A DNA stretch of 64,000 nt, from contig VAYU01000025.1 in assembly GCA_005884925.1 (NCBI GenBank), positions 1-64,000 of the forward strand, given 5' to 3'. Every line of letters begins with the position of its first letter. The stretch's first letter is position 1. Below, one piece after another: positions 1 through 7,474 of the stretch. The stretch comes from Actinomycetota bacterium. Lineage in GTDB: Bacteria > Actinomycetota > UBA4738 > HRBIN12. The notes under the pieces are model-generated. The model saw only the letters and a list, made by a program, of their open reading frames with translations. It ran no database searches and was not told the origin of the DNA. Made by a program: the position numbers and the translations under genes.

Positions 1-53
1 CGGATGATCGCCAGCCGCCTCGCTGCGGCCCGTGACAGCTCCCGCTCGGTCAT
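1..53 (-). CDS. Partial CDS, possible transposase N-terminus
   Basis: Only the first 17 codons are in the window; the gene runs off the left edge. The ATG at 51-53 is preceded by a strong AGGAGG ribosome binding site. The peptide begins MTERELSRAAARRLAIIR. From memory this resembles the start of IS481/IS3-type transposases, whose next residues form a helix-turn-helix, but 17 residues cannot prove it. It lies about 70 bp from a tRNA-Thr gene, a common insertion neighbourhood for mobile elements. Confidence 0.4.
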   Translation of the reverse strand, partial: MTERELSRAAARRLAII

Positions 54-120
54 CGGTTCCTCCTGTCTCGAGAGAACCCGATGTGTACACGATGTCCGTC
101 AGTTCCAGAGAAGACCGAGA

Positions 121-193
121 GCCGGCGGTCGGATTCGAACCGACGACCTACCGATTACAAGTCGGTTGCGCTACCGGGCTGCGCCACGCCGGC
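121..193 (-). tRNA. tRNA-Thr (anticodon UGU)
   Basis: On the minus strand this 73-nt segment folds as a complete cloverleaf. The 7-bp acceptor stem is GCCGGCG/CGCCGGC. The D-arm has the GCGC/GCGC stem, the anticodon stem is ACCGA/TCGGT with loop CTTGTAA (anticodon TGT), and the T-arm is GTCGG-TTCGAAT-CCGAC. No CCA is encoded. It reads ACA threonine codons. Confidence 0.97.
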
Positions 194-205
194 AAGGTGC
201 CGAGT

Positions 206-685
206 CTACCCTCGGCGGAACGCCGGACCGCTTGAGGCGAGGGCGTAGATCACGAACCCGTTCAGCAGGATCGTGACGAGACCGCTCGCCGGGGTCGAGG
301 AGGCGCGCGCGACCCCGAGCCCGATCCCGACGATCGCGAGCACGATCCCGAGCCACCGCCCGCTCTGCCGCAGGAGCAACACCAGCGCCCCGGCCACTGC
401 CTGCAGGGCTCCGTACACGAGCAGGAAGCCCACGACGATGCCCGAAACCGACGATCCCCGATCGGACGAAGCGAAGGGTAGGAGCAGCACGATGTAGAGG
501 ATGGCGAACAACGCCCCCGCGAACAGGACGACCGCGGCAGTGATGAGGATCGGGGTCCGACGTCCGGTGACCACCGCATCACCTGGAACCTCGAAGTTCG
601 CGAGATCCTCGAAGCGCGACCGAGGAGGGGTGCTCGCGGGTTCCGGCTCGGACGGCTGGGCGGGCTCTGACGGTCCCTCGTTCAC
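206..685 (-). CDS. Small four-helix membrane protein
   Basis: A 159-residue protein of no family I recognise. The first 45 residues are Pro/Ser/Glu-rich and probably cytosolic. Four hydrophobic segments follow at about 48-72, 79-105, 110-127 and 134-150. The GTG start at 683-685 overlaps the TGA stop of rlmB in a GTGA tetranucleotide, so it is probably translated by coupling to rlmB and is the last gene of the ispD-ispF-rlmB transcript. I see no catalytic motif. It may be a DUF-type membrane protein carried with this operon, and I assign no function. Confidence 0.75.
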   Translation of the reverse strand: MNEGPSEPAQPSEPEPASTPPRSRFEDLANFEVPGDAVVTGRRTPILITAAVVLFAGALFAILYIVLLLPFASSDRGSSVSGIVVGFLLVYGALQAVAGALVLLLRQSGRWLGIVLAIVGIGLGVARASSTPASGLVTILLNGFVIYALASSGPAFRRG

Positions 686-1461
686 CGGTCTCCCTCGAGC
701 CCGCGCGGAAGCACGAAGGCGTAGAGCGCGCCGGCGAGCGAGGCGGCCGCGTTCAGCGAGTCCACACGACCGCGCATCGGCAGGGCAACGAGCAGATCGC
801 ACCGCTCGCGGACCAGCCTCGACAGACCTGTCCCCTCGCTTCCGAGCACGATCGCGACACGGCCGTCGGGACATCGGGTGTCGAAGATGCTCCGCTCCGC
901 CGAACCGTCCAGCCCGATCGCGGTGAACCCGGCATGTTGGAGCCGCTCGATCGCGCGGGCGATGTTCGCGACGCGCGCGTGCCGGAGGTGCAGCAGCGCG
1001 CCCGCGGATGCCCGGACGGCAGCGTCCGTCACGGGGGCGCCGCGGTGCGTCCGGCTCACGAGCACCGACGCACCGGCGGCCTCGGCCGATCGCGCCGCGG
1101 CGCCCAGGTTCTGTGGGTCCTCGATCCCGTCGAGCACGACCGCGATCGCGTCCTCGGCCCACTCGGTCTCCGCGAGATCACGCTCCGAAAGGGAGGACGC
1201 GTTCGGACCGGCCGGGCGGACGCGCGCGATCACCCCTCGGTGATCGCGCGCGAGCCGGTCGAGGTCGGCGCGGCCGACCTCGCGCACAGGGACCCGTGCG
1301 CGGTCGGCCGCGCCGAGCACCGCTCGGAGTCCCTGGTTCCGGCGAGCGCCGGGCGCGACCAACACCTCCACGGCTCGCCCCGCTCCGATCGCCTCGACCA
1401 CGGCACGCCGGCCGGTGATCAGCTCATCGCTCGATCGCATCACCGCACCCGGGGCGCTCAC
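682..1461 (-). CDS. rlmB: 23S rRNA (guanosine-2'-O-)-methyltransferase RlmB-like (SPOUT/TrmH family)
   Basis: A 259-residue SpoU/TrmH-type 2'-O-methyltransferase, expected to methylate a conserved guanosine of 23S rRNA using S-adenosylmethionine. The N-terminal part (about 1-95) corresponds to the SpoU substrate-binding domain. The three SPOUT motifs are clear: LDGIEDPQNLGAAAR (about 110-124), VLGSEGTGLSRL (about 203-214) and PMRGRVDSLNAAAS (about 228-241), which build the knotted cofactor site. The GTG start at 1459-1461 overlaps the ispF stop as GTGA, and its own stop overlaps the next gene the same way. Related actinobacterial loci usually carry cysS between ispF and rlmB; here there is no room for it. 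It could methylate a different RNA, since the subfamilies are close. Confidence 0.9.
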   Translation of the reverse strand: MSAPGAVMRSSDELITGRRAVVEAIGAGRAVEVLVAPGARRNQGLRAVLGAADRARVPVREVGRADLDRLARDHRGVIARVRPAGPNASSLSERDLAETEWAEDAIAVVLDGIEDPQNLGAAARSAEAAGASVLVSRTHRGAPVTDAAVRASAGALLHLRHARVANIARAIERLQHAGFTAIGLDGSAERSIFDTRCPDGRVAIVLGSEGTGLSRLVRERCDLLVALPMRGRVDSLNAAASLAGALYAFVLPRGLEGDR

Positions 1462-1937
1462 GTCACCACCGCGACGGCAAGGCATCCGATCCCGTCGCCG
1501 GCGAGCCCCAGGCCTTCCGGGCGGGTCGCCTTCACCGAGATCCCGTCGATCGGGATCGCCAGGATCTCGGCGAGCCGCGATCGGATCTCCTGACGGCGCG
1601 GCGCGATCGCGGGTCGGTCGGCGACGACCGTCACGTCACATGAGGACGGTGTGAACCCAGCATCGCCCAGCAGCTCGACGACACGGCCCAGCAGTGCGGA
1701 CCCCGAGATCCCCTCGGAGGCGGGGTCGGCCTCCGGGAAATGCTCGCCGACGTCGCCGAGCGCAGAGGCGCCGAGCAGCGCGTCCGCGACGGCGTGACAG
1801 ACCGTGTCACCGTCGGAATGCCCCATCAACCCGTCCTCGCCCTCGAACCGCACGCCGCCGAGCCACAACTCGCGACCGGTCGCGAACCGATGGACGTCGA
1901 AGCCGAGACCGCTCCTCGGGACGCGCGCCTCAGGCAC
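1458..1937 (-). CDS. ispF: 2-C-methyl-D-erythritol 2,4-cyclodiphosphate synthase
   Basis: IspF of 159 residues, the usual length. It converts CDP-methylerythritol 2-phosphate to the cyclic diphosphate in the non-mevalonate isoprenoid pathway. The metal-binding Asp-x-His lies in GLGFDVHRF near the N-terminus. HSDGDTVCHAVADALLGA, LGDVGEHFPEAD and the C-terminal KATRPEGLG motif are all present. I chose the GTG at 1935-1937, eight bases inside the ispD gene, because it gives the family's normal N-terminus; an ATG at 1970 would add 11 unrelated residues. IspD and IspF catalyse pathway steps separated only by IspE, so the overlap probably ensures co-expression. Confidence 0.95.
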   Translation of the reverse strand: MPEARVPRSGLGFDVHRFATGRELWLGGVRFEGEDGLMGHSDGDTVCHAVADALLGASALGDVGEHFPEADPASEGISGSALLGRVVELLGDAGFTPSSCDVTVVADRPAIAPRRQEIRSRLAEILAIPIDGISVKATRPEGLGLAGDGIGCLAVAVVT

Positions 1938-2625
1938 GCACGCCCCCCATCCGTGCCTCGGCGCGTGCAAGATCGAGCATCGTCGTGATCTTGAAGTTCA
2001 TCGGGTCGCCGGCCACGGCGACGACGGTCGCGATCCGCTCGAGCAGCATCGCGTCGTCGGTCACCTTCTCCTCGGCGGCCAACGCGCGGTCGTGTGCTTC
2101 GCGGAGCACCTGGACCCGGAAGGCCTGTGGGGTCTGCGCCAGCCCCAGCTCGGTGCGAGCGACGGTGTCGACCACGCGCACCCCATCCAGTCGCTTGACG
2201 GTGTCCGCCACGGCGATCACCGGTACCGCTCCATCGGCGCCCGCTTCCACGGCGCGGATCACCTCCGTGAAGAGGTCCGGGGGCGCGAAGGGCCGCGCCG
2301 CGTCGTGGACGGCGACGATCTCGGCGTCCGCCGCGAGGGCCGTCAGCGCCGCTCGCACCGATGCCTGCCGCGTCCGCCCACCGGTGAGGATGGTGGTGGG
2401 CACGGGGAGCCCCTCGACGCACGAGCGCGCCTCCTCCTCGTAGCCGGGGGGCGCCGCGACGACGATGGCCCCGATCTTCGGCGACGCGGCGGCACCGGCC
2501 GCGGCGACCGCCAGCATCGTTCGCTCCCCGATCGGCAGCAGGGCCTTCGGCCGCTCGGCACCGAGGCGCTTGCCCGCACCCGCAGCGAGCAGGATGGCCG
2601 CGGCGCGCGCACCCCCATCGGTCAT
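1930..2625 (-). CDS. ispD: 2-C-methyl-D-erythritol 4-phosphate cytidylyltransferase
   Basis: A 231-residue nucleotidyltransferase that joins CTP and methylerythritol 4-phosphate. The glycine-rich N-terminal signature AILLAAGAGKRLG with PKALLP (about 10-31) binds CTP. VHDAARPF (around residue 105) and the C-terminal GDPMNFKITT complete the IspD pattern. It is the first gene of the ispD-ispF-rlmB-membrane-protein run, about 60 bp downstream of the PIN/TRAM gene on the same strand. Confidence 0.95.
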   Translation of the reverse strand: MTDGGARAAAILLAAGAGKRLGAERPKALLPIGERTMLAVAAAGAAASPKIGAIVVAAPPGYEEEARSCVEGLPVPTTILTGGRTRQASVRAALTALAADAEIVAVHDAARPFAPPDLFTEVIRAVEAGADGAVPVIAVADTVKRLDGVRVVDTVARTELGLAQTPQAFRVQVLREAHDRALAAEEKVTDDAMLLERIATVVAVAGDPMNFKITTMLDLARAEARMGGVRA

Positions 2626-2685
2626 CGCCGCAGCATGGCAGAAGCGGTCCGTACGCGCAGCGCAGTGCCGAACCCCTTCAGAGGG

Positions 2686-3759
2686 TCAGCCCGACCGAGC
2701 TGCTCCATCGAGGTTCGCGAAGATCATCCTGCCAGTCGTGGTCTGCAGGACGTTGCGGACCTGGACCTCCACCTGACCGCCGATGAGCTCCGCCGCGTCC
2801 TCCACGACGACCATCGTGCCGTCGTCGAGGTACCCGACCCCCTGTCCGTGTTCGCGACCGTCCTTCACGAGCCGGACCACGAGCTCGTCTCCGGCCGCGT
2901 ACGGCAGACGGAACTTCGTGGCGAGGGCGTTGATCTGCGCGACCTGCACCCGCAGCGCCTCGGCCACCTTCGCGAGGTTGTGGTCGACCGTGATCAGAGA
3001 CGCGCTCCGCTCGCGGGCGAGCCGCACGAGCGCGGCGTCGACGTCTTGAACCCCCGGCTCTTCGACCAGCTGGAACTGCACCGTCGGAGCTTTCTGAAGC
3101 TCCACCAACACGTCGAGCCCGCGCCGACCCCGTGTCCGCCGCCGCGGGTCCGACGAATCGGAGATCGCCTGGAGCTCCCGGAGGACCCCCTCGTGCAGCA
3201 GCACGGTCCCCGAGATGAAGCCGGTGGATACGAGGTCGGCGATCCGTCCGTCGATCAGCGCGCTCGTGTCGACGACGTGGACATCGCCCCCGGCGCGCGC
3301 GGTCGCTCGCGGCTTCATTCCGAACAGACCGAAGAGGTCCTCGTACTTCGCCTGACCCAGTCGGATCCCGAGCGAACCGAGCACGAGGAATACGAACAGA
3401 GCTGCGGGCCAGGCCAGACTCACCGGGATGAACAGCAGCGGCAGACACAGCAGCGCGGCGACCACGAGCCCGGTCGCCAGCCCGATGACGCCTCCGGCGA
3501 CCTCGGCCGCCGGGCGACGTGAGAACTCCTCCTCCAGGCCCCGAACGGCCTCGAGCGTGAGCCGGCCGAAGACGCCGCCGCAGACGTAGCCCGACGCCGC
3601 GCCCAGGAAGACGTAGAGGATCGCTCGGCCGCCGGTCGTGCCGGTGGCGTAGGTCCCGAGCTGGTATCCCACGGCCCCGAAGACGGCGACGAAGATCAAG
3701 CGGACCGCCTCGACCAGGCGCCCGCGCAGCGTAGCCTTCCGACCTTCGTCGACCGTCAT
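2686..3759 (-). CDS. Membrane-anchored PIN/TRAM domain protein (YacL-like putative RNase)
   Basis: 357 residues. Four hydrophobic segments fill roughly the first 130 residues, followed by a PIN nuclease domain beginning at VVDTSALIDGRIADL (about 163-177) and a C-terminal TRAM RNA-binding domain (about 285-350). Acidic residues expected in a PIN metal site are present: the first Asp in VVDTS, Glu in LHEGVL, Asp in the VDAALV stretch and Asp in ITVDHN. The architecture matches Bacillus YacL. It is presumably a membrane-tethered nuclease or RNA-binding protein of unknown substrate. The ATG at 3757-3759 has a GAGG six bases upstream and is preferred over the ATG at 3763-3765. It sits between carD and ispD. 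Confidence 0.88.
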   Translation of the reverse strand: MTVDEGRKATLRGRLVEAVRLIFVAVFGAVGYQLGTYATGTTGGRAILYVFLGAASGYVCGGVFGRLTLEAVRGLEEEFSRRPAAEVAGGVIGLATGLVVAALLCLPLLFIPVSLAWPAALFVFLVLGSLGIRLGQAKYEDLFGLFGMKPRATARAGGDVHVVDTSALIDGRIADLVSTGFISGTVLLHEGVLRELQAISDSSDPRRRTRGRRGLDVLVELQKAPTVQFQLVEEPGVQDVDAALVRLARERSASLITVDHNLAKVAEALRVQVAQINALATKFRLPYAAGDELVVRLVKDGREHGQGVGYLDDGTMVVVEDAAELIGGQVEVQVRNVLQTTTGRMIFANLDGAARSG

Positions 3760-3881
3760 GCGCATCCTCAGCGGAAGGACGTCCTGACGGTTCCCTCCGC
3801 CGCCTCAGTCATCGGACGCAAGCGCGAGCGACCTGAGACGCGCTCGGAAAGGCGGTGCGGTGGAACGATGCGTGAGGACGG

Positions 3882-4397
3882 TCAGGCCTGGGCGGCCGAG
3901 ACCTTCGCTCCGTGCGAATCGTCGAGGATCCCGTCGATCAGCGCCTCGGCCTCGTCCTCCGACTTCTCCGTCGCGAAGGAGAGCTCCGAGATCAAGATCT
4001 GCCGGGCCTTCGTGATCATCCGCTTCTCGCCGGCCGACAACCCCTTCTCGCGATCGCGGATGGCGAGGTTCCGGAGCACCTCGGCGACCTCGTAGGGGTC
4101 GCCGGAATGGAGCTTCTCGAGGTTGTTCTTGAACCGACGGCTCCAGTTGGCGGCGACCGACGTCTCGTCCTCCGTGAGCACCTTGAGGATCTTCTTGGCC
4201 TCGTTCTTGCTCACGCACGGACGCAACCCGACCTGATCGGTCGAATCGATCGGCACCAGGACGGTCAGATCACCGTAGACCACCCGAAGGACCAGGTACT
4301 TCCGCTTCTCTCCGAGGAACTCCTTAACGCGAACTTCTTCGATGACGGCGGCACCGTGTTCAGGATGCACGACCGTGTCGCCTTTTCGGAACGTCAC
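3882..4397 (-). CDS. carD: CarD-family transcription regulator (RNA polymerase-binding)
   Basis: A 171-residue CarD/CdnL protein. The N-terminal RNA-polymerase-interacting domain (about 1-65) starts with FRKGDTVVHPEHGAAVIEEV. The helical C-terminal part contains NWSRRFKNN, where the Trp corresponds to the residue that wedges into the promoter minor groove in characterised homologues. CarD stabilises the open complex and is typical of Actinomycetota, which supports the assignment of the organism. It lies between radA and the PIN/TRAM gene, and its start is the obvious ATG at 4395-4397. Confidence 0.95.
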   Translation of the reverse strand: MTFRKGDTVVHPEHGAAVIEEVRVKEFLGEKRKYLVLRVVYGDLTVLVPIDSTDQVGLRPCVSKNEAKKILKVLTEDETSVAANWSRRFKNNLEKLHSGDPYEVAEVLRNLAIRDREKGLSAGEKRMITKARQILISELSFATEKSEDEAEALIDGILDDSHGAKVSAAQA

Positions 4398-4440
4398 GAA
4401 CCCTCCCTTGGAAGCGGAATCGCGCGGTTGACTAGTCGAG

Positions 4441-4470
4441 AGGGTAACACGCGGAGCCCTTCCACCGCAA
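4441..4470 (-). promoter_or_regulatory. Candidate carD promoter
   Basis: On the minus strand upstream of carD, TTGCGG (4465-4470) and TACCCT (4441-4446) are separated by 18 bp. TACCCT fits the TAnnnT consensus of actinobacterial housekeeping promoters. The match is modest and was found by eye. Confidence 0.3.
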
Positions 4471-4523
4471 CACGAAACCGCAGGTCAGGGGGCACATCCG
4501 GCACTCCGAACGGTCCGGATGCT

Positions 4524-5876
4524 CTACGACGCACGGGCCCGGCGCGTCGTCGTCGCCCCGGGGATCGCCCAGCCGAGTGCCTGCGCGACGTGGCCGACCG
4601 TATGGACGGTGAGCCCGTCCGGAGCGCCCTCGACGAGCCCGGGGGCGAACACCGCCGTGCAGCCCGCTCCTCGGGCGGCCGCCAACCGCTGGCGCATCCC
4701 CGGTGCCGGCCGGAGGGACCCGGTGAGCGAGATCTCGCCCACGAAGGCCGACCCGGTGGGCGGCATCGTCCCGGTGCCCGCCGACACGAGCGCGGCGGCG
4801 ACGGCAAGGTCGGACGCCGGATCATCGATCCTGATGCCGCCCGAGGAGGCTCCGAAGAGGTCGGCTCGACCGAGCGGCAGCCCTGCCGCGCGGTCGAGCA
4901 CCGCCGCGACCAGCTGGAACCGACGCGGGTCCAGCCCGGTCGCATGACGCCTACCCGCGCCGTCGGCCGAGCCGACCAGGGCCTGCACCTCCACCGCCAG
5001 CGCTCGCCGCCCGGCCTGGACGACCGCGACGGCCGACCCGGGCGCAGACTCACCGGGGACGAGCATGGCCGTCGGGTCGATCCTGGCCAGGCCGAGCGGG
5101 CCCATCTCGAACCAGGCCGTCTCGCCCTCGGCGCCGAAGCGGTTCTTGCCGCCGCTGAGCACCCGGAGTCCCGAGCGGGCGTCGCCCTCGAACGCCAGGA
5201 CGACGTCGACAGCGTGCTCCAGTGCCCGCGGGCCGGCCAGATCGCCGTGCTTGGTCACGTGACCCGTCAGGATCACCGCGATGCCCTCGGATTTGGCCAG
5301 ACCGACGAGCCCGTCCGCACAGAGGCGGACCTGGGTCACGCCTCCCGGCATCGCCGCGCCCTGCGCGTCGCGAAGGGTCTGGATGGAGTCGACCGCCAGC
5401 ACCGCCGGCCGCGTCGCGCGCGCGGCGTCCAGCACGACGTCGAGGTCGCGCCCGGGCGCGAACCAGACGTCGTCCACCGGGATACCGAGCCGCCGCGCGC
5501 GCGAGGCCACCTGGGCGCGCGACTCCTCGCCCGAGACCAGAAGGCAGGCCGCCCCGGCGGCAACGAGCGCCCCCAGGAGCTGGAGGACGAGGGTCGACTT
5601 CCCGATGCCCGGTGGGCCCGCCAGCATCACGACGGATCCCGGCACGAGGCCACCGCCGAGGACGCGGTCCAGACCCGGCACCCCCGTCCGGATCCGCTCT
5701 TCGCCTTCCCCCACGTGGAGCGTCACCGGTCTGACGGCCTTCCTTCCCACGCTGGCCGCGGCGCCGCTGGTCTGATCGACCGTTCCCCACTCGGCACATC
5801 CGGGACACCGTCCCGTCCACTGGGACAGGCGCTGCCCGCATGCCGAACAGACGAACGCGATCCGATCCCTCGTCAC
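4524..5876 (-). CDS. radA: DNA repair protein RadA (Sms)
   Basis: RadA of 450 residues, the usual size. It is a RecA-like ATPase that promotes branch migration and processing of recombination intermediates. The N-terminal C4 zinc finger CSACG...CPGC is at about 9-30. Walker A is GPPGIGKST, the RadA signature GGKNRFG follows, and the last third is the Lon-protease-like domain. The GTG at 5874-5876 puts the zinc finger at the normal distance from the N-terminus; longer upstream reading adds low-complexity Arg-rich sequence. Actinobacterial radA is usually next to disA (c-di-AMP synthase), but disA is not here: the next gene is a small hypothetical on the other strand. Confidence 0.94.
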   Translation of the reverse strand: MTRDRIAFVCSACGQRLSQWTGRCPGCAEWGTVDQTSGAAASVGRKAVRPVTLHVGEGEERIRTGVPGLDRVLGGGLVPGSVVMLAGPPGIGKSTLVLQLLGALVAAGAACLLVSGEESRAQVASRARRLGIPVDDVWFAPGRDLDVVLDAARATRPAVLAVDSIQTLRDAQGAAMPGGVTQVRLCADGLVGLAKSEGIAVILTGHVTKHGDLAGPRALEHAVDVVLAFEGDARSGLRVLSGGKNRFGAEGETAWFEMGPLGLARIDPTAMLVPGESAPGSAVAVVQAGRRALAVEVQALVGSADGAGRRHATGLDPRRFQLVAAVLDRAAGLPLGRADLFGASSGGIRIDDPASDLAVAAALVSAGTGTMPPTGSAFVGEISLTGSLRPAPGMRQRLAAARGAGCTAVFAPGLVEGAPDGLTVHTVGHVAQALGWAIPGATTTRRARAS

Positions 5877-6098
5877 GCCGAGGAACCTAGCCCTCGCCTC
5901 TGACACCGACCCCGCCCGCGGGATCGGCCGCCGACGTCGGCCGCCGACAGCGGGCAGTGTCACACCCGAACGGTAGGGTCCGGCGACCGCCCGGGTGAGG
6001 CCCAACGGTCCTCATCCGGGCCCAAGTGGCGGCAAGCGGCGCTCCGTGCTCGACCGGGCGCGAGACGTGCCGATACCTGGGTTCGTGAGGTGGTCTTC

Positions 6099-6434
6099 GT
6101 GCGAGTGGTCAAGCTGGATCTCGATACTCCGCAGCCCAGGCAGACGTCGCTGCGCCCCGCTCCCGTCGCACCCACGCAGCCGCTCGTCCTCGTGATCTGG
6201 CGGGACGCCTTCTTCGATTTCGATCAGAAGAGCACGGACGACTTCCGCTCCGAGTACCTGGTCCACACCGTTGGGTTCCTCGTCGCCGATGGCCCGACCT
6301 TCATCTCGCTCGCGCAGGAGGTGCTCCCCGACGACGAGGGCTACCGTGCCGTGACGCACATCCCCAGGGTGGTCGTCGAGCGGATCGTCCTCCTCGACGC
6401 TGCCGCCGAGGAAGCGCCGACACCACCCGAGTAG
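6099..6434 (+). CDS. Small hypothetical protein
   Basis: An acidic, soluble protein of about 111 residues with no signal peptide or membrane segment. The motif WRDAFFDFDQ (about 34-43) and a hydrophobic LVADGPTFISLAQEV stretch give it the look of a small alpha/beta domain, but I do not recognise the family. I prefer the GTG at 6099 because GAGGTG lies about 7 bases upstream; a GTG at 6090 is also in frame. It is read away from radA, starting about 220 bp from the radA start, and ends just before a possible promoter for the next block. Confidence 0.6.
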   Translation: MRVVKLDLDTPQPRQTSLRPAPVAPTQPLVLVIWRDAFFDFDQKSTDDFRSEYLVHTVGFLVADGPTFISLAQEVLPDDEGYRAVTHIPRVVVERIVLLDAAAEEAPTPPE

Positions 6435-6438
6435 CGGG

Positions 6439-6444
6439 TACTAT
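6439..6444 (+). promoter_or_regulatory. Possible -10 element upstream of the RIO kinase leader
   Basis: TACTAT fits TAnnnT. It lies just past the stop of the preceding small gene and about 58 bases before the leader-frame ATG. No convincing -35 hexamer is visible, so support is weak. Confidence 0.28.
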
Positions 6445-6455
6445 TCGACGACACC

Positions 6456-6474
6456 GCGAGCGTTCCTCGCTCGC
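6456..6474 (+). promoter_or_regulatory. Hairpin in the RIO kinase leader
   Basis: GCGAGCG (6456-6462) and CGCTCGC (6468-6474) form a perfect 7-bp GC-rich stem with a 5-nt TTCCT loop. It ends about 11 bases before the AAGGAGG that serves the leader mini-gene, so it could influence ribosome access. Confidence 0.4.
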
Positions 6475-6501
6475 CATCCGACCGGAAGGAGGGATGCAAC
6501 G

Positions 6502-6558
6502 ATGACCGCGACCCTTGCCGCCGTCCTCACGTCGCCGCGTCCCTCCGGTCGCGCCTAG
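6502..6558 (+). CDS. Possible 18-codon leader peptide, in frame with the RIO kinase
   Basis: ATG at 6502 with AAGGAGG about 9 bases upstream encodes MTATLAAVLTSPRPSGRA and stops at TAG 6556-6558. The frame is the same as the downstream kinase, and the 22 codons between the stop and the kinase TTG are open. Two readings are possible: a regulatory leader peptide, or a 5' extension of the kinase interrupted by an in-frame TAG. The strong ribosome binding site favours real translation. Confidence 0.4.
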   Translation: MTATLAAVLTSPRPSGRA

Positions 6559-6624
6559 CTCTGGCTCGCGCTCCTCGGGATCGCGGTTCCCCATGCCCGC
6601 ATCCCGATCGGGGAGGAGCACGCG

Positions 6625-7380
6625 TTGCGGCACGAAGCGTTCGAGCATTTCTTCGATGAAGGACTCGTCGAAGCGCACCTCAAACCGCTGAAGCACGGCA
6701 AGGAAGCGAGCGTCCATCTGTTCCGCGCCGATCCCAGAACGACAGGCGAAGAGCTGGTCGCCCTCAAGCTCTACCACCCGTTGGATCGTCGGGACTTCCG
6801 CGACGAGACGCTGTATCGGGATGGCGAGTTCATCAAGGAGCGGCGGATGCGCGTCGCCCTCGAGCACAAGACCCGCTACGGGCGCGAGCTCCAGGGCTCG
6901 CTCTGGGTCGGTCGCGAGTGGGAGACCCTCAAGAAGCTGGATGGCGGCGTGGGGGTCCCCCGGCCGATCGAGGCAACGCAGGACGCGATCCTGATGTCCT
7001 ACATCGGCGACGAGGACGTCCCGGCGCCGCGGCTGCACGAGTATCGCCACGACGATCTGGACGAGCTCGCGTCCCTGTGGGAGCAGCTGCATCGAGCGAT
7101 CGAACGGATGCTCTACCGCGACGTCGTGCACGGCGACCTCTCCAGCTACAACATCCTGGTCTGGGACGGCGCGGTCACGTTGATCGACTTCCCCCAGGCC
7201 GTGGACCCGAAGAAGAATCGCCACGCGCAGTCGTTCTTGGAGCGTGACGTTTGCAGGCTCGGCGAGCACTTCGAACGGCGCGGACTGCACAGGCCCTGGC
7301 AACGGATCGCGCACGACCTCTGGACCGCCTGGCTGTTCGCCGATCTGGTCCCCGAAGAGCTCCGCGGACTCACGACGTGA
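6625..7380 (+). CDS. RIO1-like serine/threonine protein kinase
   Basis: A 251-residue atypical kinase of the RIO family. The nucleotide loop is KHGKEASVHL (about 23-32), the ATP-anchoring Lys is in VALKLYH (about 48-54), the catalytic loop is VHGDLSSYNIL (about 171-181), and the metal-binding Asp is in LIDFPQAVD. RIO kinases are soluble; bacterial members are poorly characterised and have been linked to ribosome-associated roles in other domains of life. The start is a TTG at 6625 with GGGGAGGAG about 6 bases upstream; no ATG or GTG lies in frame between the leader TAG and this codon. It is followed by a perfect hairpin and stands as its own transcription unit. Confidence 0.85.
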   Translation: MRHEAFEHFFDEGLVEAHLKPLKHGKEASVHLFRADPRTTGEELVALKLYHPLDRRDFRDETLYRDGEFIKERRMRVALEHKTRYGRELQGSLWVGREWETLKKLDGGVGVPRPIEATQDAILMSYIGDEDVPAPRLHEYRHDDLDELASLWEQLHRAIERMLYRDVVHGDLSSYNILVWDGAVTLIDFPQAVDPKKNRHAQSFLERDVCRLGEHFERRGLHRPWQRIAHDLWTAWLFADLVPEELRGLTT

Positions 7381-7385
7381 GGGGA

Positions 7386-7412
7386 CGGGGTTCGGCGGCT
7401 CGCCGAACCCCG
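7386..7412 (+). terminator. Hairpin terminator after the RIO kinase
   Basis: CGGGGTTCGGCG (7386-7397) and CGCCGAACCCCG (7401-7412) are perfect 12-bp arms around a GCT triloop, 5 bases after the stop codon. There is no T-run, which is common in high-GC actinobacterial terminators. Confidence 0.75.
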
Positions 7413-7474
7413 CCCCCTCCGTCATGCTCAACCCTCCCTAAGCGCTGATGCCCGCCGCGGCGTCTTGAAGGGTG

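Noticed and set aside
206..1162. 318-codon frame joining the small membrane protein to sequence inside rlmB
   Set aside because: The upstream part is an rlmB shadow; the GTG at 683-685 with its GTGA overlap is the sensible start.
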